64,000 nucleotides of DNA from UBA868 sp016776875 (lineage in GTDB: Bacteria; Pseudomonadota; Gammaproteobacteria; Arenicellales; UBA868): NCBI GenBank assembly GCA_051201585.1, contig CP179198.1, forward strand, positions 1,426,001 through 1,490,000. Direction: 5' to 3'. Of the stretch, positions 45,618 through 54,819 are shown piece by piece. The notes under the pieces were generated by a model that worked only from the letters and a program-made list of their open reading frames with translations, had not been told where the DNA came from and ran no database searches. Made by a program: the position numbers and the translations under genes. The stretch's first letter is position 1; each line of letters starts with the position of its first letter.

Positions 45618-46279
45618 CCTGATGGATCACCCCGACGGGTCATATTAAGCTTGGCAGAGATTAGCTGAGCCGCTTGAGAATTCGAGGGCGCGTTCGCCAA
45701 TGCCTTCTCGTAAGCGATCTGGGCCGCTTTGAGATCACCGGACGCCATCAGCGCATCACCCAACAACTCTTGAAACTGCGAGACGAACCCCTCCGCGGCG
45801 CTCGCCTCAGCAAGTGCCCGGACCTGATCAACATCACCCGCCTGAAGCGCAATCACTGCCAAACGGACGCGGGCGACCTGTTGCATGACGGGATCCTTGC
45901 TTTCTTCGAGGAGTTCATTTAAAGCGGTACGAGCAGCTGCAATGTCCCCTGCATAGAGAAATTGTCGAGCGAGCATCAGTCTTGCCAAGTCGGCGTAACC
46001 ACTGGATTGATGATCTGCAATTAATACTGTAGCAGAATCAATTACCGCAGCCTGGTCATCCACGACATCGGCTGCGAGCATCTGCTCGTAGAGGACGGAG
46101 GCCTTCTCCCCCTGATAGTCCTGATACATTCGCCAGCCCTGAATACCCCCGACCCCTCCAACGCCAAGAATAATTCCCGCGATGATCCCAACGCCATTTC
46201 GCTTCCACCACTCGCGAAGTTTCTCAGTATCATCATCCTGTGCGATATGAATCTTTCTTTCCGTCTGCTCTTTTTTCAT
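45614..46279 (-). CDS. yfgM: YfgM-like TPR membrane protein (periplasmic chaperone network)
   Basis: A 221-residue protein with a cytosolic N-terminus (DDTEKLREWWKRNG), one transmembrane segment (about residues 29-47, VGIIAGIILGVGGVGGIQGW), and a periplasmic TPR-like domain (TPR_21) of helical pairs such as ALNELLEESKDPVMQQVARV and GDALMASGDLKAAQIAYEKA. In E. coli YfgM works with PpiD at the Sec translocon. It lies between hisS and bamB exactly as in E. coli. Confidence 0.92.
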   Translation of the reverse strand: MKKEQTERKIHIAQDDDTEKLREWWKRNGVGIIAGIILGVGGVGGIQGWRMYQDYQGEKASVLYEQMLAADVVDDQAAVIDSATVLIADHQSSGYADLARLMLARQFLYAGDIAAARTALNELLEESKDPVMQQVARVRLAVIALQAGDVDQVRALAEASAAEGFVSQFQELLGDALMASGDLKAAQIAYEKALANAPSNSQAAQLISAKLNMTRRGDPSG

Positions 46280-46300
46280 CAGTGTTTATTCGCTGTCTTC

Positions 46301-47581
46301 TTAAGGTAATTGATCTGTACATTCTCTTAAAAATTTCTCAAGATCACGCTCAGGCATCTCCCGCTGCTCCCCTTGACCTCTCAGGGGCTTCGCCATCAGT
46401 TGATTCCCAGGGAGATAGTCCTCCGGAACAATAACGGCAATTGCAGCCCCGCTTACGTCTGCACGCCTTAGCTGTTTTTTTAAGTTACTTGAACTAAATC
46501 CAGAGACTACTTTGAAATCTTTATTACGAAGGTATTCTGCAATTCTAACGCCTGTACCCTCGACATCTGCGAATTGCGTTATCAGATAAACGTCCGGGTT
46601 ATCCTCAAGGGAATTCGTTTCGTTCAGACCGACAAGCTCAACAAGTCGCTCGAGGCCGCAAGCGAAGCCCGTGGCAGGAACACTTCGACCCCCTAACTGC
46701 TCAGCGAGCCCATCGTATCTCCCGCCCGCACATACCGCGCTTTGGGCGCCCAGCTGATCAGTCACCCACTCAAAGACAAACCCGGTGTAATAGTCGAGGC
46801 CGCGAACCAGGCGAGGATTCACCTCAAAATGAACCCCTGCAGCGGATAAGAGCATCTGGAGCGTTTCGAAATGTTCTCGCTCTTTACTTTCAAGGAAATC
46901 TTGGAGTGTCGGTGCATTTTCAAGGATTTCCTGAGTGTTCGCATCTTTGCTATCCAGAATTCGGAGCGGATTTTTCTCAAGCCGTCGTTGACTATCCTCA
47001 TCAAGGCTTTTCTTGAATGGTGCTAGATATTCCTTTAAGGACGTTCGAAACATTGAACGGCCTTCGGCAGAGCCTAGCGTATTGATCTGAAGCGAAAGGC
47101 TAGTTAATCCAAGCATGCGCCACAACCGCTCGCCGACCGTAATGACTTCAGCCTCCACCTCCGGACCGCGCCAGCCTAATGCTTCGATCCCAAATTGATG
47201 AAATTGGCGATACCGGCCTTTTTGGGGGCGCTCGTGCCGGAACATTGGGCCCGAGTACCAGAGTCGTTGGGTCTGGTTATGAAGAAGTCCGTGTTGGTTC
47301 CCCGCTCGAACGGTGCTGGCGGTTCCCTCTGGCCGCAGGGTAAGACTATCGCCATTGTTATCCGCGAAGGTATACATCTCTTTTTCAACGATATCAGTTT
47401 GCTCACCAATCGCCCTTTTAAAGAGCTCGGTACGTTCGAGGATCGGTGTTCGTATCTCGCTATAGTCATACAGCCGGGCAACGTTTCGCAGGGCTGTTTC
47501 AACTTGCTGCCAAATCGACATCTGATCCGGAAGCAGATCATTCATGCCCCGAATCGATTGGATCGCCTTACCCGAAGCCAT
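46301..47581 (-). CDS. hisS: Histidyl-tRNA synthetase
   Basis: A class II aminoacyl-tRNA synthetase that charges tRNA-His. The 426-residue product shows IRGMNDLLPDQ, the motif region LTLRPEGTASTVRA, motif 2 YSGPMFRHERPQKGRYRQFH, the histidine-specific GLDYYTGFVFEWV, and the C-terminal motif 3 region ATGFACGLERLVEL followed by an anticodon-binding domain. ATG overlaps the rodZ stop by one base. In many relatives ispG stands between rodZ and hisS; here it is absent. Confidence 0.97.
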   Translation of the reverse strand: MASGKAIQSIRGMNDLLPDQMSIWQQVETALRNVARLYDYSEIRTPILERTELFKRAIGEQTDIVEKEMYTFADNNGDSLTLRPEGTASTVRAGNQHGLLHNQTQRLWYSGPMFRHERPQKGRYRQFHQFGIEALGWRGPEVEAEVITVGERLWRMLGLTSLSLQINTLGSAEGRSMFRTSLKEYLAPFKKSLDEDSQRRLEKNPLRILDSKDANTQEILENAPTLQDFLESKEREHFETLQMLLSAAGVHFEVNPRLVRGLDYYTGFVFEWVTDQLGAQSAVCAGGRYDGLAEQLGGRSVPATGFACGLERLVELVGLNETNSLEDNPDVYLITQFADVEGTGVRIAEYLRNKDFKVVSGFSSSNLKKQLRRADVSGAAIAVIVPEDYLPGNQLMAKPLRGQGEQREMPERDLEKFLRECTDQLP

Positions 47582-48843
47582 TACAATTTTTTCCCCACCC
47601 GGATTTTTGCATTAATCCCGGTTTTCGGAACCGGGACCGCTAATTCTCGACCACCATACACAATGCTCGCGCCTTCGGGATAACTGATCTGGAGTGTAAA
47701 CGGAGGAAGACCGACCAAACTGACGACCTTGCCAGATTCCATATAACGACGAAGCAATACTTTATCGTCTCGATCCCAAACCATAACGTGAGTGCTTTCT
47801 CGAACCTTGATCATAATCTCTCTCATGCCCGGCGAAAGCGGCTGCGACAGACCGGCCGCACTAGAAGATGATGCGGAAGATTGGGCCGTCGCAAACACAG
47901 GGGAATCAGGCTCTGTGCTGTCTTTCGACGACGCTGAGGTCGCCCGCTGTTGAGGTTGTGCAGTTGCGGACTGCTCTGGGGTAGAAGGTGACGGCGCTTG
48001 TTTATTTGAGACCGTGACACGTTGAGCATCCTCTTTCTTTTTCAAGGACAACTCGACCTCTGCCGCGTTTTCTGTCTCAGATTTTTCAGCGGCACTAGTT
48101 TGATCGGAATCATTCGGCGTCTGCGATTTGTCTTCACGCTCGGCATTCGTCTGGTCTCGCTCGGTCATAGAAACGTCTGCGGACGCACTTACACCATCAA
48201 GTGACAACGCCGTTTCGATACCGGTATCAATCGAAGGAGAATCAGCAGGACTATCGGAACCGGATGAAAGACTCACTGGATCCTCAAGCGTCACGGCCAG
48301 GTTTGATGATGGATTCTGGGCAGGTGCGGACTCTGACTCCGTTGCGCTAGTCGACACAACCTCAACCTTCGAACCGGACTCGGGATCTGCGATTTCAGAG
48401 CGACTCTGTTCTACGAGATCAAGACGAGAGCGTTCAACATCCGTAGACCGGTTTAAATAAGCCGCATAAAGTCCACCAAATACCAACAGCAGCACAGCGC
48501 CGGTCGCGACCCAACGGTATTGAATCGCAATTGGTTGCATCCGGTTCCGCACCGGTTCTGTCATCGTACCCGGGCCATCCTCTTTGGGCGGAAGCAATTC
48601 TTTTCGATCGGCTATCGCTTGCTCAATTGATACCCCGGCCAGTCGGGCATAGTTTCGAAGATATCCAACGGCATAAGTCCAGCCCGCGGTATGCGAGTAA
48701 TCATCATTTTCGAGCGCCTCCACAACATTCGGCAGAAGTCTCAACTCCTCGGCGACCGATTCGACGCTCCACCCTTGTAACTCCCGAGCGGCACGGAGAA
48801 TTTCGCCCGGGGTCGTCGCGACGATCGTATCGGTACTATCCAT
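47581..48843 (-). CDS. rodZ: Cell-shape protein RodZ (HTH and DUF4115 domains)
   Basis: RodZ links MreB to the membrane and helps to keep rod shape. The 420-residue product has a cytosolic helix-turn-helix (GEILRAARELQGWSVESVAE, about 12-75), one transmembrane helix (111-130, WVATGAVLLLVFGGLYAAYL), a long low-complexity Ser/Glu/Ala-rich linker in the periplasm, and the C-terminal DUF4115 domain (about 335-415; HVMVWDRDDKVLLRRYMESG). The start overlaps pilW by 8 bases and the stop overlaps hisS. Length and layout are normal. Confidence 0.92.
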   Translation of the reverse strand: MDSTDTIVATTPGEILRAARELQGWSVESVAEELRLLPNVVEALENDDYSHTAGWTYAVGYLRNYARLAGVSIEQAIADRKELLPPKEDGPGTMTEPVRNRMQPIAIQYRWVATGAVLLLVFGGLYAAYLNRSTDVERSRLDLVEQSRSEIADPESGSKVEVVSTSATESESAPAQNPSSNLAVTLEDPVSLSSGSDSPADSPSIDTGIETALSLDGVSASADVSMTERDQTNAEREDKSQTPNDSDQTSAAEKSETENAAEVELSLKKKEDAQRVTVSNKQAPSPSTPEQSATAQPQQRATSASSKDSTEPDSPVFATAQSSASSSSAAGLSQPLSPGMREIMIKVRESTHVMVWDRDDKVLLRRYMESGKVVSLVGLPPFTLQISYPEGASIVYGGRELAVPVPKTGINAKIRVGKKL

Positions 48844-49597
48844 TTGATACCTCGCCGATCAAAGTCATTAAGCGCTTAGATTCGTCACTCGCCGGAAAAC
48901 TACTTTTAAGTCTTGTCGCATAGTCAAGCGCGAGATTATCCGCTCCGAGCTCAGTTTCTGTTTGTACTGCGAGCAAAAGTCCTTCAGGAGACTCCCATCC
49001 TGTGGCGAATAGCCGTTCCAGAAAACCGCGCGCCGAGAGAAATTCTCTCAGCTCAAAACTCGCGACTGCTGATTGATACAAAATGACCTGATTGTTGGGT
49101 TGTCCGATCAAGGCAATCCTGAAATAGTCCCTCGCCTCCCGCGGATCCCCTGCGGCAAGCAAGCAGCTCCCGAGTCCATATTGACTGACATAAACCTGCA
49201 TATTAAAGGGATCTGCAATCGCCATTTCGAACTGCGCAATACCTCCCTTCAAATCTTCGTTCTCACACAAAAAAGTCCCAAAATCATTACGCGCAGGCAC
49301 GTTTCTGGGATCGGTGAGAAGTGCCCGGTCAAAGTGATATCGCGCATCCTTTGATTCACCTAGCCGAATTTTCAACAGCGCCATTGCATAGTTCGCCGGA
49401 GAACTCAACGGGTCCACTCTTAAAGCGTCCTCCAAAGCCTCTAGTGACGACGCCAGTCGATCTTGATTCATATACCCCAAGCCCAACTGGGTATAGACCT
49501 CGACTTTCTGGTTTTTCTGTTCCGGTGTCTCCAAGTCCAACATTGACTGACAACCCCAAAGCATCACCACCCCAATTATCGTCAGGCCCGCTCTCAT
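48836..49597 (-). CDS. pilW: Type IV pilus biogenesis/stability lipoprotein PilW (PilF)
   Basis: PilW/PilF helps the PilQ secretin to reach and assemble in the outer membrane. The start is ATG 49597, which overlaps the rlmN stop (ATGA) and gives a lipoprotein signal MRAGLTIIGVVMLWGCQS with lipidated Cys16. Upstream codons in frame would lie inside rlmN. The body is a TPR superhelix, with VYTQLGLGYMNQDRLASSLE, DPLSSPANYAMALLKIRLGE, DPRNVPARNDFGTFLCE and SQYGLGSCLLAAGDPREARD. It is 253 residues long. Its presence implies type IV pili. Confidence 0.92.
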   Translation of the reverse strand: MRAGLTIIGVVMLWGCQSMLDLETPEQKNQKVEVYTQLGLGYMNQDRLASSLEALEDALRVDPLSSPANYAMALLKIRLGESKDARYHFDRALLTDPRNVPARNDFGTFLCENEDLKGGIAQFEMAIADPFNMQVYVSQYGLGSCLLAAGDPREARDYFRIALIGQPNNQVILYQSAVASFELREFLSARGFLERLFATGWESPEGLLLAVQTETELGADNLALDYATRLKSSFPASDESKRLMTLIGEVSNG

Positions 49598-50679
49598 TGT
49601 GCCGCCGCCAATTTTGCGCTTCTGTGTGTCCGATCCTGAACTTCGCCAGCCAGTTGGCCGCACGCAGCAGCAATGTCCGCGCCACGTGTGCGGCGGGTAA
49701 TGGTCGTCAATCCGAGCCGCATTAACTCCGATCTGAATCGATTGATGGCGTTTGTACCGGACCTTTTGTAGGCAATGCCTGGCACCGTATTAAACGGAAT
49801 CAGATTAATTTTGGAAGGAATGTTCTTGAGAAGTGTCGCCAGACGCCTTGCATCTTCAACCGAGTCATTGACACCATCAAGCATGACATACTCGAACGTA
49901 ATACGTCGTCGCGTATCATTTTCGAGATATCGCTCGCAGGCGCCCAGCAATTGCGATATCGGATACTTACGATTAATGGGTACCAACTGATCCCGCAGTT
50001 CATCAGTGACTGCATGGAGCGAGATCGCGAGACTCACCGGGCAATCCATGGCGAGATTATCAATTCGTGGCACCACTCCCGCTGTACTTAATGTCACCCG
50101 GCGTCGAGAGAGGCCAAATGTTATATCGTCAAGCATCAGGCGTAGCGCGCTGATGACCTCTTCGTAGTTAAGAAGCGGCTCTCCCATTCCCATCATCACA
50201 ACATTTGTGACCGGCCGGGGACCCAATCCGGCCGTCGTCAGCAATCGATCTGCTAACAATAGTTGACCGATTATTTCACTCGCAGCCAAATTCCGGCTAA
50301 ACCCTTGACGGGCGGTCGCGCAAAAACTACAAGTGAGCATGCATCCCACCTGGGAAGATATGCACAGGGTGCCCCTGCCCTCTTCGGGGATGAATACTGT
50401 CTCAACACAGTTGCCGTCGGCCAACTTAACCAACCATTTTCGCGTACCATCATCTGACATTTGACTGTTTGCAATCGTCGGTAACGCAACCACAGCTTGG
50501 TCAGATAGCAAATTTCGTAATTCCAATCGCAAGTCAGTCATCTGACTAAAGTCATTCACCCCACGCTGATAGATCCATTTCATGGCCTGACGAGCGTGGA
50601 ACGCCTTCTCTCCAATCGATAAAAAATAGGCCTGAAGAGCGTTACGGTCTAATCCCAGCAGGTTTAGTTTTTCCGCCAT
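49594..50679 (-). CDS. rlmN: Dual-specificity 23S rRNA / tRNA adenine-C2 methyltransferase RlmN
   Basis: RlmN is a radical-SAM enzyme that methylates C2 of A2503 in 23S rRNA and A37 of some tRNAs. The 361-residue product has the cluster motif CMLTCSFCATARQGFSRN (Cx3Cx2C), the GMGEPLLNYEEV loop, SLHAVTDELRDQLVPINRK, and the catalytic C-terminal Cys in ADIAAACGQLAGEV. It lies between ndk and pilW, the standard order. Confidence 0.97.
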   Translation of the reverse strand: MAEKLNLLGLDRNALQAYFLSIGEKAFHARQAMKWIYQRGVNDFSQMTDLRLELRNLLSDQAVVALPTIANSQMSDDGTRKWLVKLADGNCVETVFIPEEGRGTLCISSQVGCMLTCSFCATARQGFSRNLAASEIIGQLLLADRLLTTAGLGPRPVTNVVMMGMGEPLLNYEEVISALRLMLDDITFGLSRRRVTLSTAGVVPRIDNLAMDCPVSLAISLHAVTDELRDQLVPINRKYPISQLLGACERYLENDTRRRITFEYVMLDGVNDSVEDARRLATLLKNIPSKINLIPFNTVPGIAYKRSGTNAINRFRSELMRLGLTTITRRTRGADIAAACGQLAGEVQDRTHRSAKLAAAQ

Positions 50680-50705
50680 GATGATTTAGCTAATATTGCG
50701 GCTGC

Positions 50706-51137
50706 TTAGTCTGCTCGCGGACAAATATCACTATCCTCAAAGAAGAAACTAATCTCCTCTCGAGCCGTTTCTGGCGCATCTGATCCATGCACCGCATTAG
50801 CCTCGACAGACTCGGCAAAGTCCGCGCGGATCGTTCCAGGCGCTGCATCCGCAGGATTAGTCGCACCCATAATCTCGCGATTTCGAGTGATGGCGCTTTC
50901 CCCTTCCAAAACTTGCACCACCACAGGTCCGGAGGTCATGTAGTCAACAAGATCGTTATAAAACGGACGCTCCCGATGCACCGCATAAAAATCCTGTGCC
51001 TGAGATCGAGTCAGTTGGATCATTCTTGAGGCAATAACACGCAACCCGCCCGTTTCAAATCGGTCATAAATTTTTCCAATCAAGTTCCGCCGTACCGCGT
51101 CCGGTTTCACAATAGAAAACGTTCTTTCAATTGCCAT
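50706..51137 (-). CDS. ndk: Nucleoside diphosphate kinase
   Basis: Ndk equalises nucleoside triphosphate pools by a phospho-histidine relay. The 143-residue product begins AIERTFSIVKPDAVRRNLIG and contains the phosphorylated His in ANAVHGSDAPETAREEI, with FGATNPADAAPGTIR-type nucleotide-site residues present as MGATNPADAAPGTIRADF. It is first in the ndk-rlmN-pilW-rodZ-hisS-yfgM-bamB-der run, 111 bases from mtaB. Confidence 0.97.
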   Translation of the reverse strand: MAIERTFSIVKPDAVRRNLIGKIYDRFETGGLRVIASRMIQLTRSQAQDFYAVHRERPFYNDLVDYMTSGPVVVQVLEGESAITRNREIMGATNPADAAPGTIRADFAESVEANAVHGSDAPETAREEISFFFEDSDICPRAD

Positions 51138-51248
51138 TTAAGGTCTCCGTTTATAAAAATTAATACTTCTAATGCTCAATCTATCGAGCAGCAGGTTTGG
51201 GTTCGGTAAAACCTGAGGTTTCCGAATATGAGTGGATAAATTAGGATT

Positions 51249-52643
51249 TTATTCGCTGCCCAACATGTGAGCAATGAGAACGTCTGATTCGACCGAATCA
51301 ACCTGAATTGGAACAATATCGCCCGAGTCACCTTTTAGGCGCCTGACCTGCACAGGCATATAATTCTCTAACCGACCATGATACGCCCCAGGCTTGTCAC
51401 TCACCACAGGACGCTCAATCAATAGCTGTCCTCTGCGGCCAACCATACCCTGGAGTGCTCGATTGCGAACCGTTTGCCCTACCCGTCGCATTTCGGCCGC
51501 TCGACGGCGCCTTTCTGGGATTGCAACCTGGCGCGGTATCCTGGCGGCTGGTGTTCCCGGTCTCGCGGAAAACGGGAAAACATGGGGATAAATGATCTCC
51601 GCATCTTTGATCACTGAAAGAGACTGGGCAAAGTCTGCCTCCGACTCTGTCGGGAAACCCGCCATGATATCTGCCCCCAAGACAAGCCCCGGCAGACGTT
51701 CTCTTGCGGCAAATAACCTCTCAAGCAACCACTGCCGATCGTATCGCCTTTTCATTCGTTTCAAAATCATTGTGCTCCCGCTTTGCACGGAAACATGAAG
51801 ATACGGACAAAAACGTTCGTCCGAACCCATTAGATCAAGGAGCGAATCATTCAGGTGCGCAGGATCAATTGAACTCAGCCGGATCCGAAACTCGCCCGGC
51901 AACCGGGAAATCTTCTTCAGTAACGACACGAGGCCTAACGCATCAACTTCGCGCTCTGAAGACGAATATTCATAGCTTCCAAGATCAACACCACACACCA
52001 CAATCTCAGCACTTCCAGATGCGACGAACGTTCTCACCTGATTCAGGACAGCTTCTTCATCCAACGATATGCTCTTACCCCTCGCGCGGTGGATCACGCA
52101 AAATGTGCAGCCCTGATCACAACCCTGCTGGACCTGAACAAACGCCCGGGTTTGACCTTCAAAACCCCTTAATAATGTCGCCGGTAATCCCGTCAAACGA
52201 TCGACATAAACGGGCCTTAGGGCTTTAGAATTTGATTTTAGGCTGCGCACAAAAGGGGCGATAATCGATTTTTGATCGTTTCCCAGAACAATAGAAACGC
52301 CGGGCAAAGCCGCGCACGCTTCCGGTTCATTCTGCGCATAGCAACCCGTCAACACGACTTTTGCGTTCGGATTACTCCGGAGCGCCCGTCGAACAGCCTG
52401 TCGGGTTTGACGATCCGCTTCAGCAGTTACCGTACAAGAATTGATCAGGTAAAGATCTGCGGATTCACTCGAATCTACTAACTGCCAATTATCGTCAACG
52501 AGCGACTGCGCCATGGTGGCCGATTCAAGCGTATTGATCTTGCAACCGAGAGTGACCACCGCCACACGATCCTGACGGCTAGCATCGACAGCGCCGGAAG
52601 CATCGTTTGATTGTTGCGACGCTAGAGACGTATTACAGTGCAC
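51249..52643 (-). CDS. mtaB: tRNA t6A37 methylthiotransferase MtaB family
   Basis: A radical-SAM methylthiotransferase that turns t6A37 into ms2t6A37 in ANN-decoding tRNAs. The longest reading uses GTG 52643, 3 bases after iscA. The family body starts at about residue 27 (VAVVTLGCKINTLESATMAQ), so a downstream GTG is possible. The N-terminal domain has three cluster Cys (LGC, INSCTVT, VLTGCYAQ). The radical-SAM motif is GCDQGCTFCVIHRARG, whose arginine-rich ending is typical of MtaB rather than MiaB or RimO. A C-terminal TRAM-like region follows. It is 464 residues long from the GTG. Confidence 0.9.
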   Translation of the reverse strand: MHCNTSLASQQSNDASGAVDASRQDRVAVVTLGCKINTLESATMAQSLVDDNWQLVDSSESADLYLINSCTVTAEADRQTRQAVRRALRSNPNAKVVLTGCYAQNEPEACAALPGVSIVLGNDQKSIIAPFVRSLKSNSKALRPVYVDRLTGLPATLLRGFEGQTRAFVQVQQGCDQGCTFCVIHRARGKSISLDEEAVLNQVRTFVASGSAEIVVCGVDLGSYEYSSSEREVDALGLVSLLKKISRLPGEFRIRLSSIDPAHLNDSLLDLMGSDERFCPYLHVSVQSGSTMILKRMKRRYDRQWLLERLFAARERLPGLVLGADIMAGFPTESEADFAQSLSVIKDAEIIYPHVFPFSARPGTPAARIPRQVAIPERRRRAAEMRRVGQTVRNRALQGMVGRRGQLLIERPVVSDKPGAYHGRLENYMPVQVRRLKGDSGDIVPIQVDSVESDVLIAHMLGSE

Positions 52644-52646
52644 CGA

Positions 52647-52976
52647 TCAAGACTTGACTGTAAAGCTCTCACCACAGCCGCACTCATCCACCACATTGGG
52701 GTTTTTAAATTGGAATGCGGTCGAAAAGCCATCGGAGGCAAAGTCAATTTCAGTGCCGTCGACGAACGGCATCGTCTCGCGATCAACGAACACCTTAACC
52801 CCGTTACTGGTGAAAATCTCATCATTGTCTCCGGCGTCATCAGCGAAATCCACGACATACGCAAGACCCGAACAACCCATTGTCTTGATGCCGAGCCGTA
52901 ACCCTTCTCCCTTCCCGCGTGAACTGAGCTGCGATAACACCCGGGATGCAGCGGGTTCGGTTAACGTTATTGCCAT
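52647..52976 (-). CDS. iscA: Iron-sulfur cluster assembly protein IscA
   Basis: An A-type (HesB) carrier for iron-sulfur clusters. I use the second of two adjacent ATGs (52976, MAITLTEPAASRVL), because AGGAGG lies 5 bases before it but only 2 before the first. The 109-residue product has the three ligand cysteines C35 (MGCSG), C99 and C101 (DECGCGESF). FKNPNVVDECGCGESF is closest to IscA. It lies 75 bases after trmJ. In E. coli trmJ is followed by iscR, iscS and iscU before iscA; those are missing here. Confidence 0.93.
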   Translation of the reverse strand: MAITLTEPAASRVLSQLSSRGKGEGLRLGIKTMGCSGLAYVVDFADDAGDNDEIFTSNGVKVFVDRETMPFVDGTEIDFASDGFSTAFQFKNPNVVDECGCGESFTVKS

Positions 52977-53051
52977 CATTGCCTCCTGAATGCACGGCTG
53001 ACTTCTTGAAGATATCTTTTTATTTTACCATGGCTGAACATAACCAATGAT

Positions 53052-53828
53052 TCACTCTTCAGGCAAATTTGACTGACCGCGATGCTGGACCGATGTGAGG
53101 AATCCCCGCAAAATATTAACCTCTTCGGAGGTCGATACCCCTTGCAGCAAGACGCGCCGGATTTTCCGGGCCAGTTTGACCCGTGGGCCATTCGTGAATC
53201 CTGTCTGATCCATTACTGTTTCGAGATGCTGCATTAACCCATCGAACTCACCCATCGTGTTTGGCTTGAATTCTGTTTCAGTCTCAATCGCCGGTTCTTC
53301 ATGAGCGGCGAGACACGCCTTGCGACACTCATAGACCATGATCGAGACCGCTGTTGCGACGTTAAGAGATTGAAAGTGCTCATTGACATCAATCCGCAAA
53401 TGCCCATGACATAAGTCCAAATGCTCGTTTGATAAACCGGAAGCCTCTGGCCCAAACACTAAGGCAACAGGGCCAGTCACAAGACTTTGTGACAGCTTCT
53501 GAGCCGCGGACGCGCTATCGAAAGGTGTAAATGAAATTGACCGTCGTCGCGCAGTGGCCCCGATCACGAACACGCAATCGCGAACCGCTGTGGTCAAATC
53601 GCCAAATACCTCCGCGTTTTGCAAGACGTGATCTGCCCCGGCTGCCCGCGCGGTGGCTTCTTCATGCGGGAACACGCGAGGGGAGACTAATCGAAGACGC
53701 GAAAGGCCCATATTCGCCATAACGCGCGCGGCGGCTCCAATATTTCCCGGGTGGGTCGTGCCCACCATCACAATTTTAATTCCGCTCAGCAGCTGGCCTA
53801 AAGGTTCAGGATGTTTTGAGAGAGGCAT
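53052..53828 (-). CDS. trmJ: tRNA (cytidine/uridine-2'-O-)-methyltransferase TrmJ
   Basis: A SPOUT-class enzyme that methylates the 2'-OH of residue 32 in tRNA. The 258-residue product shows IVMVGTTHPGNIGAAARVMA (motif 1), ALVFGPEASGLSNEHLDLCH (motif 2), and DVNEHFQSLNVATAVSIMVY (motif 3, the trefoil-knot SAM site), then a helical C-terminal domain. It is divergent from suhB and upstream of iscA, the same neighbourhood as the E. coli suhB-trmJ-isc region. Confidence 0.95.
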   Translation of the reverse strand: MPLSKHPEPLGQLLSGIKIVMVGTTHPGNIGAAARVMANMGLSRLRLVSPRVFPHEEATARAAGADHVLQNAEVFGDLTTAVRDCVFVIGATARRRSISFTPFDSASAAQKLSQSLVTGPVALVFGPEASGLSNEHLDLCHGHLRIDVNEHFQSLNVATAVSIMVYECRKACLAAHEEPAIETETEFKPNTMGEFDGLMQHLETVMDQTGFTNGPRVKLARKIRRVLLQGVSTSEEVNILRGFLTSVQHRGQSNLPEE

Positions 53829-53954
53829 AAATTCAAGACCTACTATAGAATCCGGAGTCTTAAAACTAAATCAAGATTACTTCGCCTGAGCTGCTGGTAC
53901 GAATGACGGGCGTTGCTCAGTCCTAAAAACGCACCTTTACCGCAAGATACAAAA

Positions 53955-54767
53955 ATGCATCCAATGCTTTATACCGCCGTCCGATCTGTTCGAGAAGGTG
54001 CCCGAATCATCTTAATGTACTACAACCAACTTGATCGCTTGGATATCACGTCGAAAGGTCGTAATGATTTTGTAAGTCAAGCAGACATTGAGGCAGAGCG
54101 CGCTATTTTAGAGGTGTTAACGCGCGCCTATCCCGATCATGGCATCCTGGCCGAAGAGAGTGGCATGAAGGAAGGTGGCGAGTACACATGGGTCATCGAT
54201 CCCTTGGACGGAACGACTAACTTTCTTCACGGTTTCCCCGTATTCTGTATTTCCGTTGCCGTCATGAAGGGTGACTCAGTACATCATGGGGTTGTTTATG
54301 ACCCAATACGAGATGAAATGTTTACCGCGAGTCGCGGCGATGGCGCGCAATTAAATGGTAAAAAGATCCGGGTAAGCAAAACTCGTCAACTCGCTCCCGC
54401 GCTATTAGGAACCGGGTTTCCTTTTCGCGAGATGGACAATCTGACTCCCTGGCTCCGGAGTTTCGAGCATTTACTCCCCAAGACCGCAGGTATTAGACGA
54501 GCAGGAGCCGCCGCGCTTGATCTTGCATACGTCGCTGCAGGACGTCTGGATGGGTTTTGGGAATTTGGACTAAAACCTTGGGACATTGCGGCTGGCGCCC
54601 TCCTGATTCGTGAAGCCGGCGGCTTAATTGCGGAGTTTTCAGGCGGCCAAGACTTTATTGCGACAGGCAACGTCGTGGCTGGAAACCCGCTCATTTTGGA
54701 AGGCTCAGGAAAATTGTGCATCGAACAACGACGGGTTAGCATTTACCGGCCGGCCGACTCTCTTTAA
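53955..54767 (+). CDS. suhB: Inositol-1-monophosphatase / Nus-factor SuhB
   Basis: SuhB is a Mg-dependent phosphatase that also acts in the rRNA antitermination complex. The start is ATG 53955 (MHPMLYTAVRSVREGARII); the preceding in-frame codons do not resemble the family. The metal motifs are GILAEESGMKEG, WVIDPLDGTTNFLHGFPVF and KPWDIAAGALLIREAGGL. It is 270 residues long, normal. It is divergent from trmJ across 126 bases, as in many gammaproteobacteria. Confidence 0.95.
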   Translation: MHPMLYTAVRSVREGARIILMYYNQLDRLDITSKGRNDFVSQADIEAERAILEVLTRAYPDHGILAEESGMKEGGEYTWVIDPLDGTTNFLHGFPVFCISVAVMKGDSVHHGVVYDPIRDEMFTASRGDGAQLNGKKIRVSKTRQLAPALLGTGFPFREMDNLTPWLRSFEHLLPKTAGIRRAGAAALDLAYVAAGRLDGFWEFGLKPWDIAAGALLIREAGGLIAEFSGGQDFIATGNVVAGNPLILEGSGKLCIEQRRVSIYRPADSL

Positions 54768-54819
54768 AATCTTGTTATTACCCTGAAACTCAATCCATAC
54801 TGTTATTTGGAGAACTACT

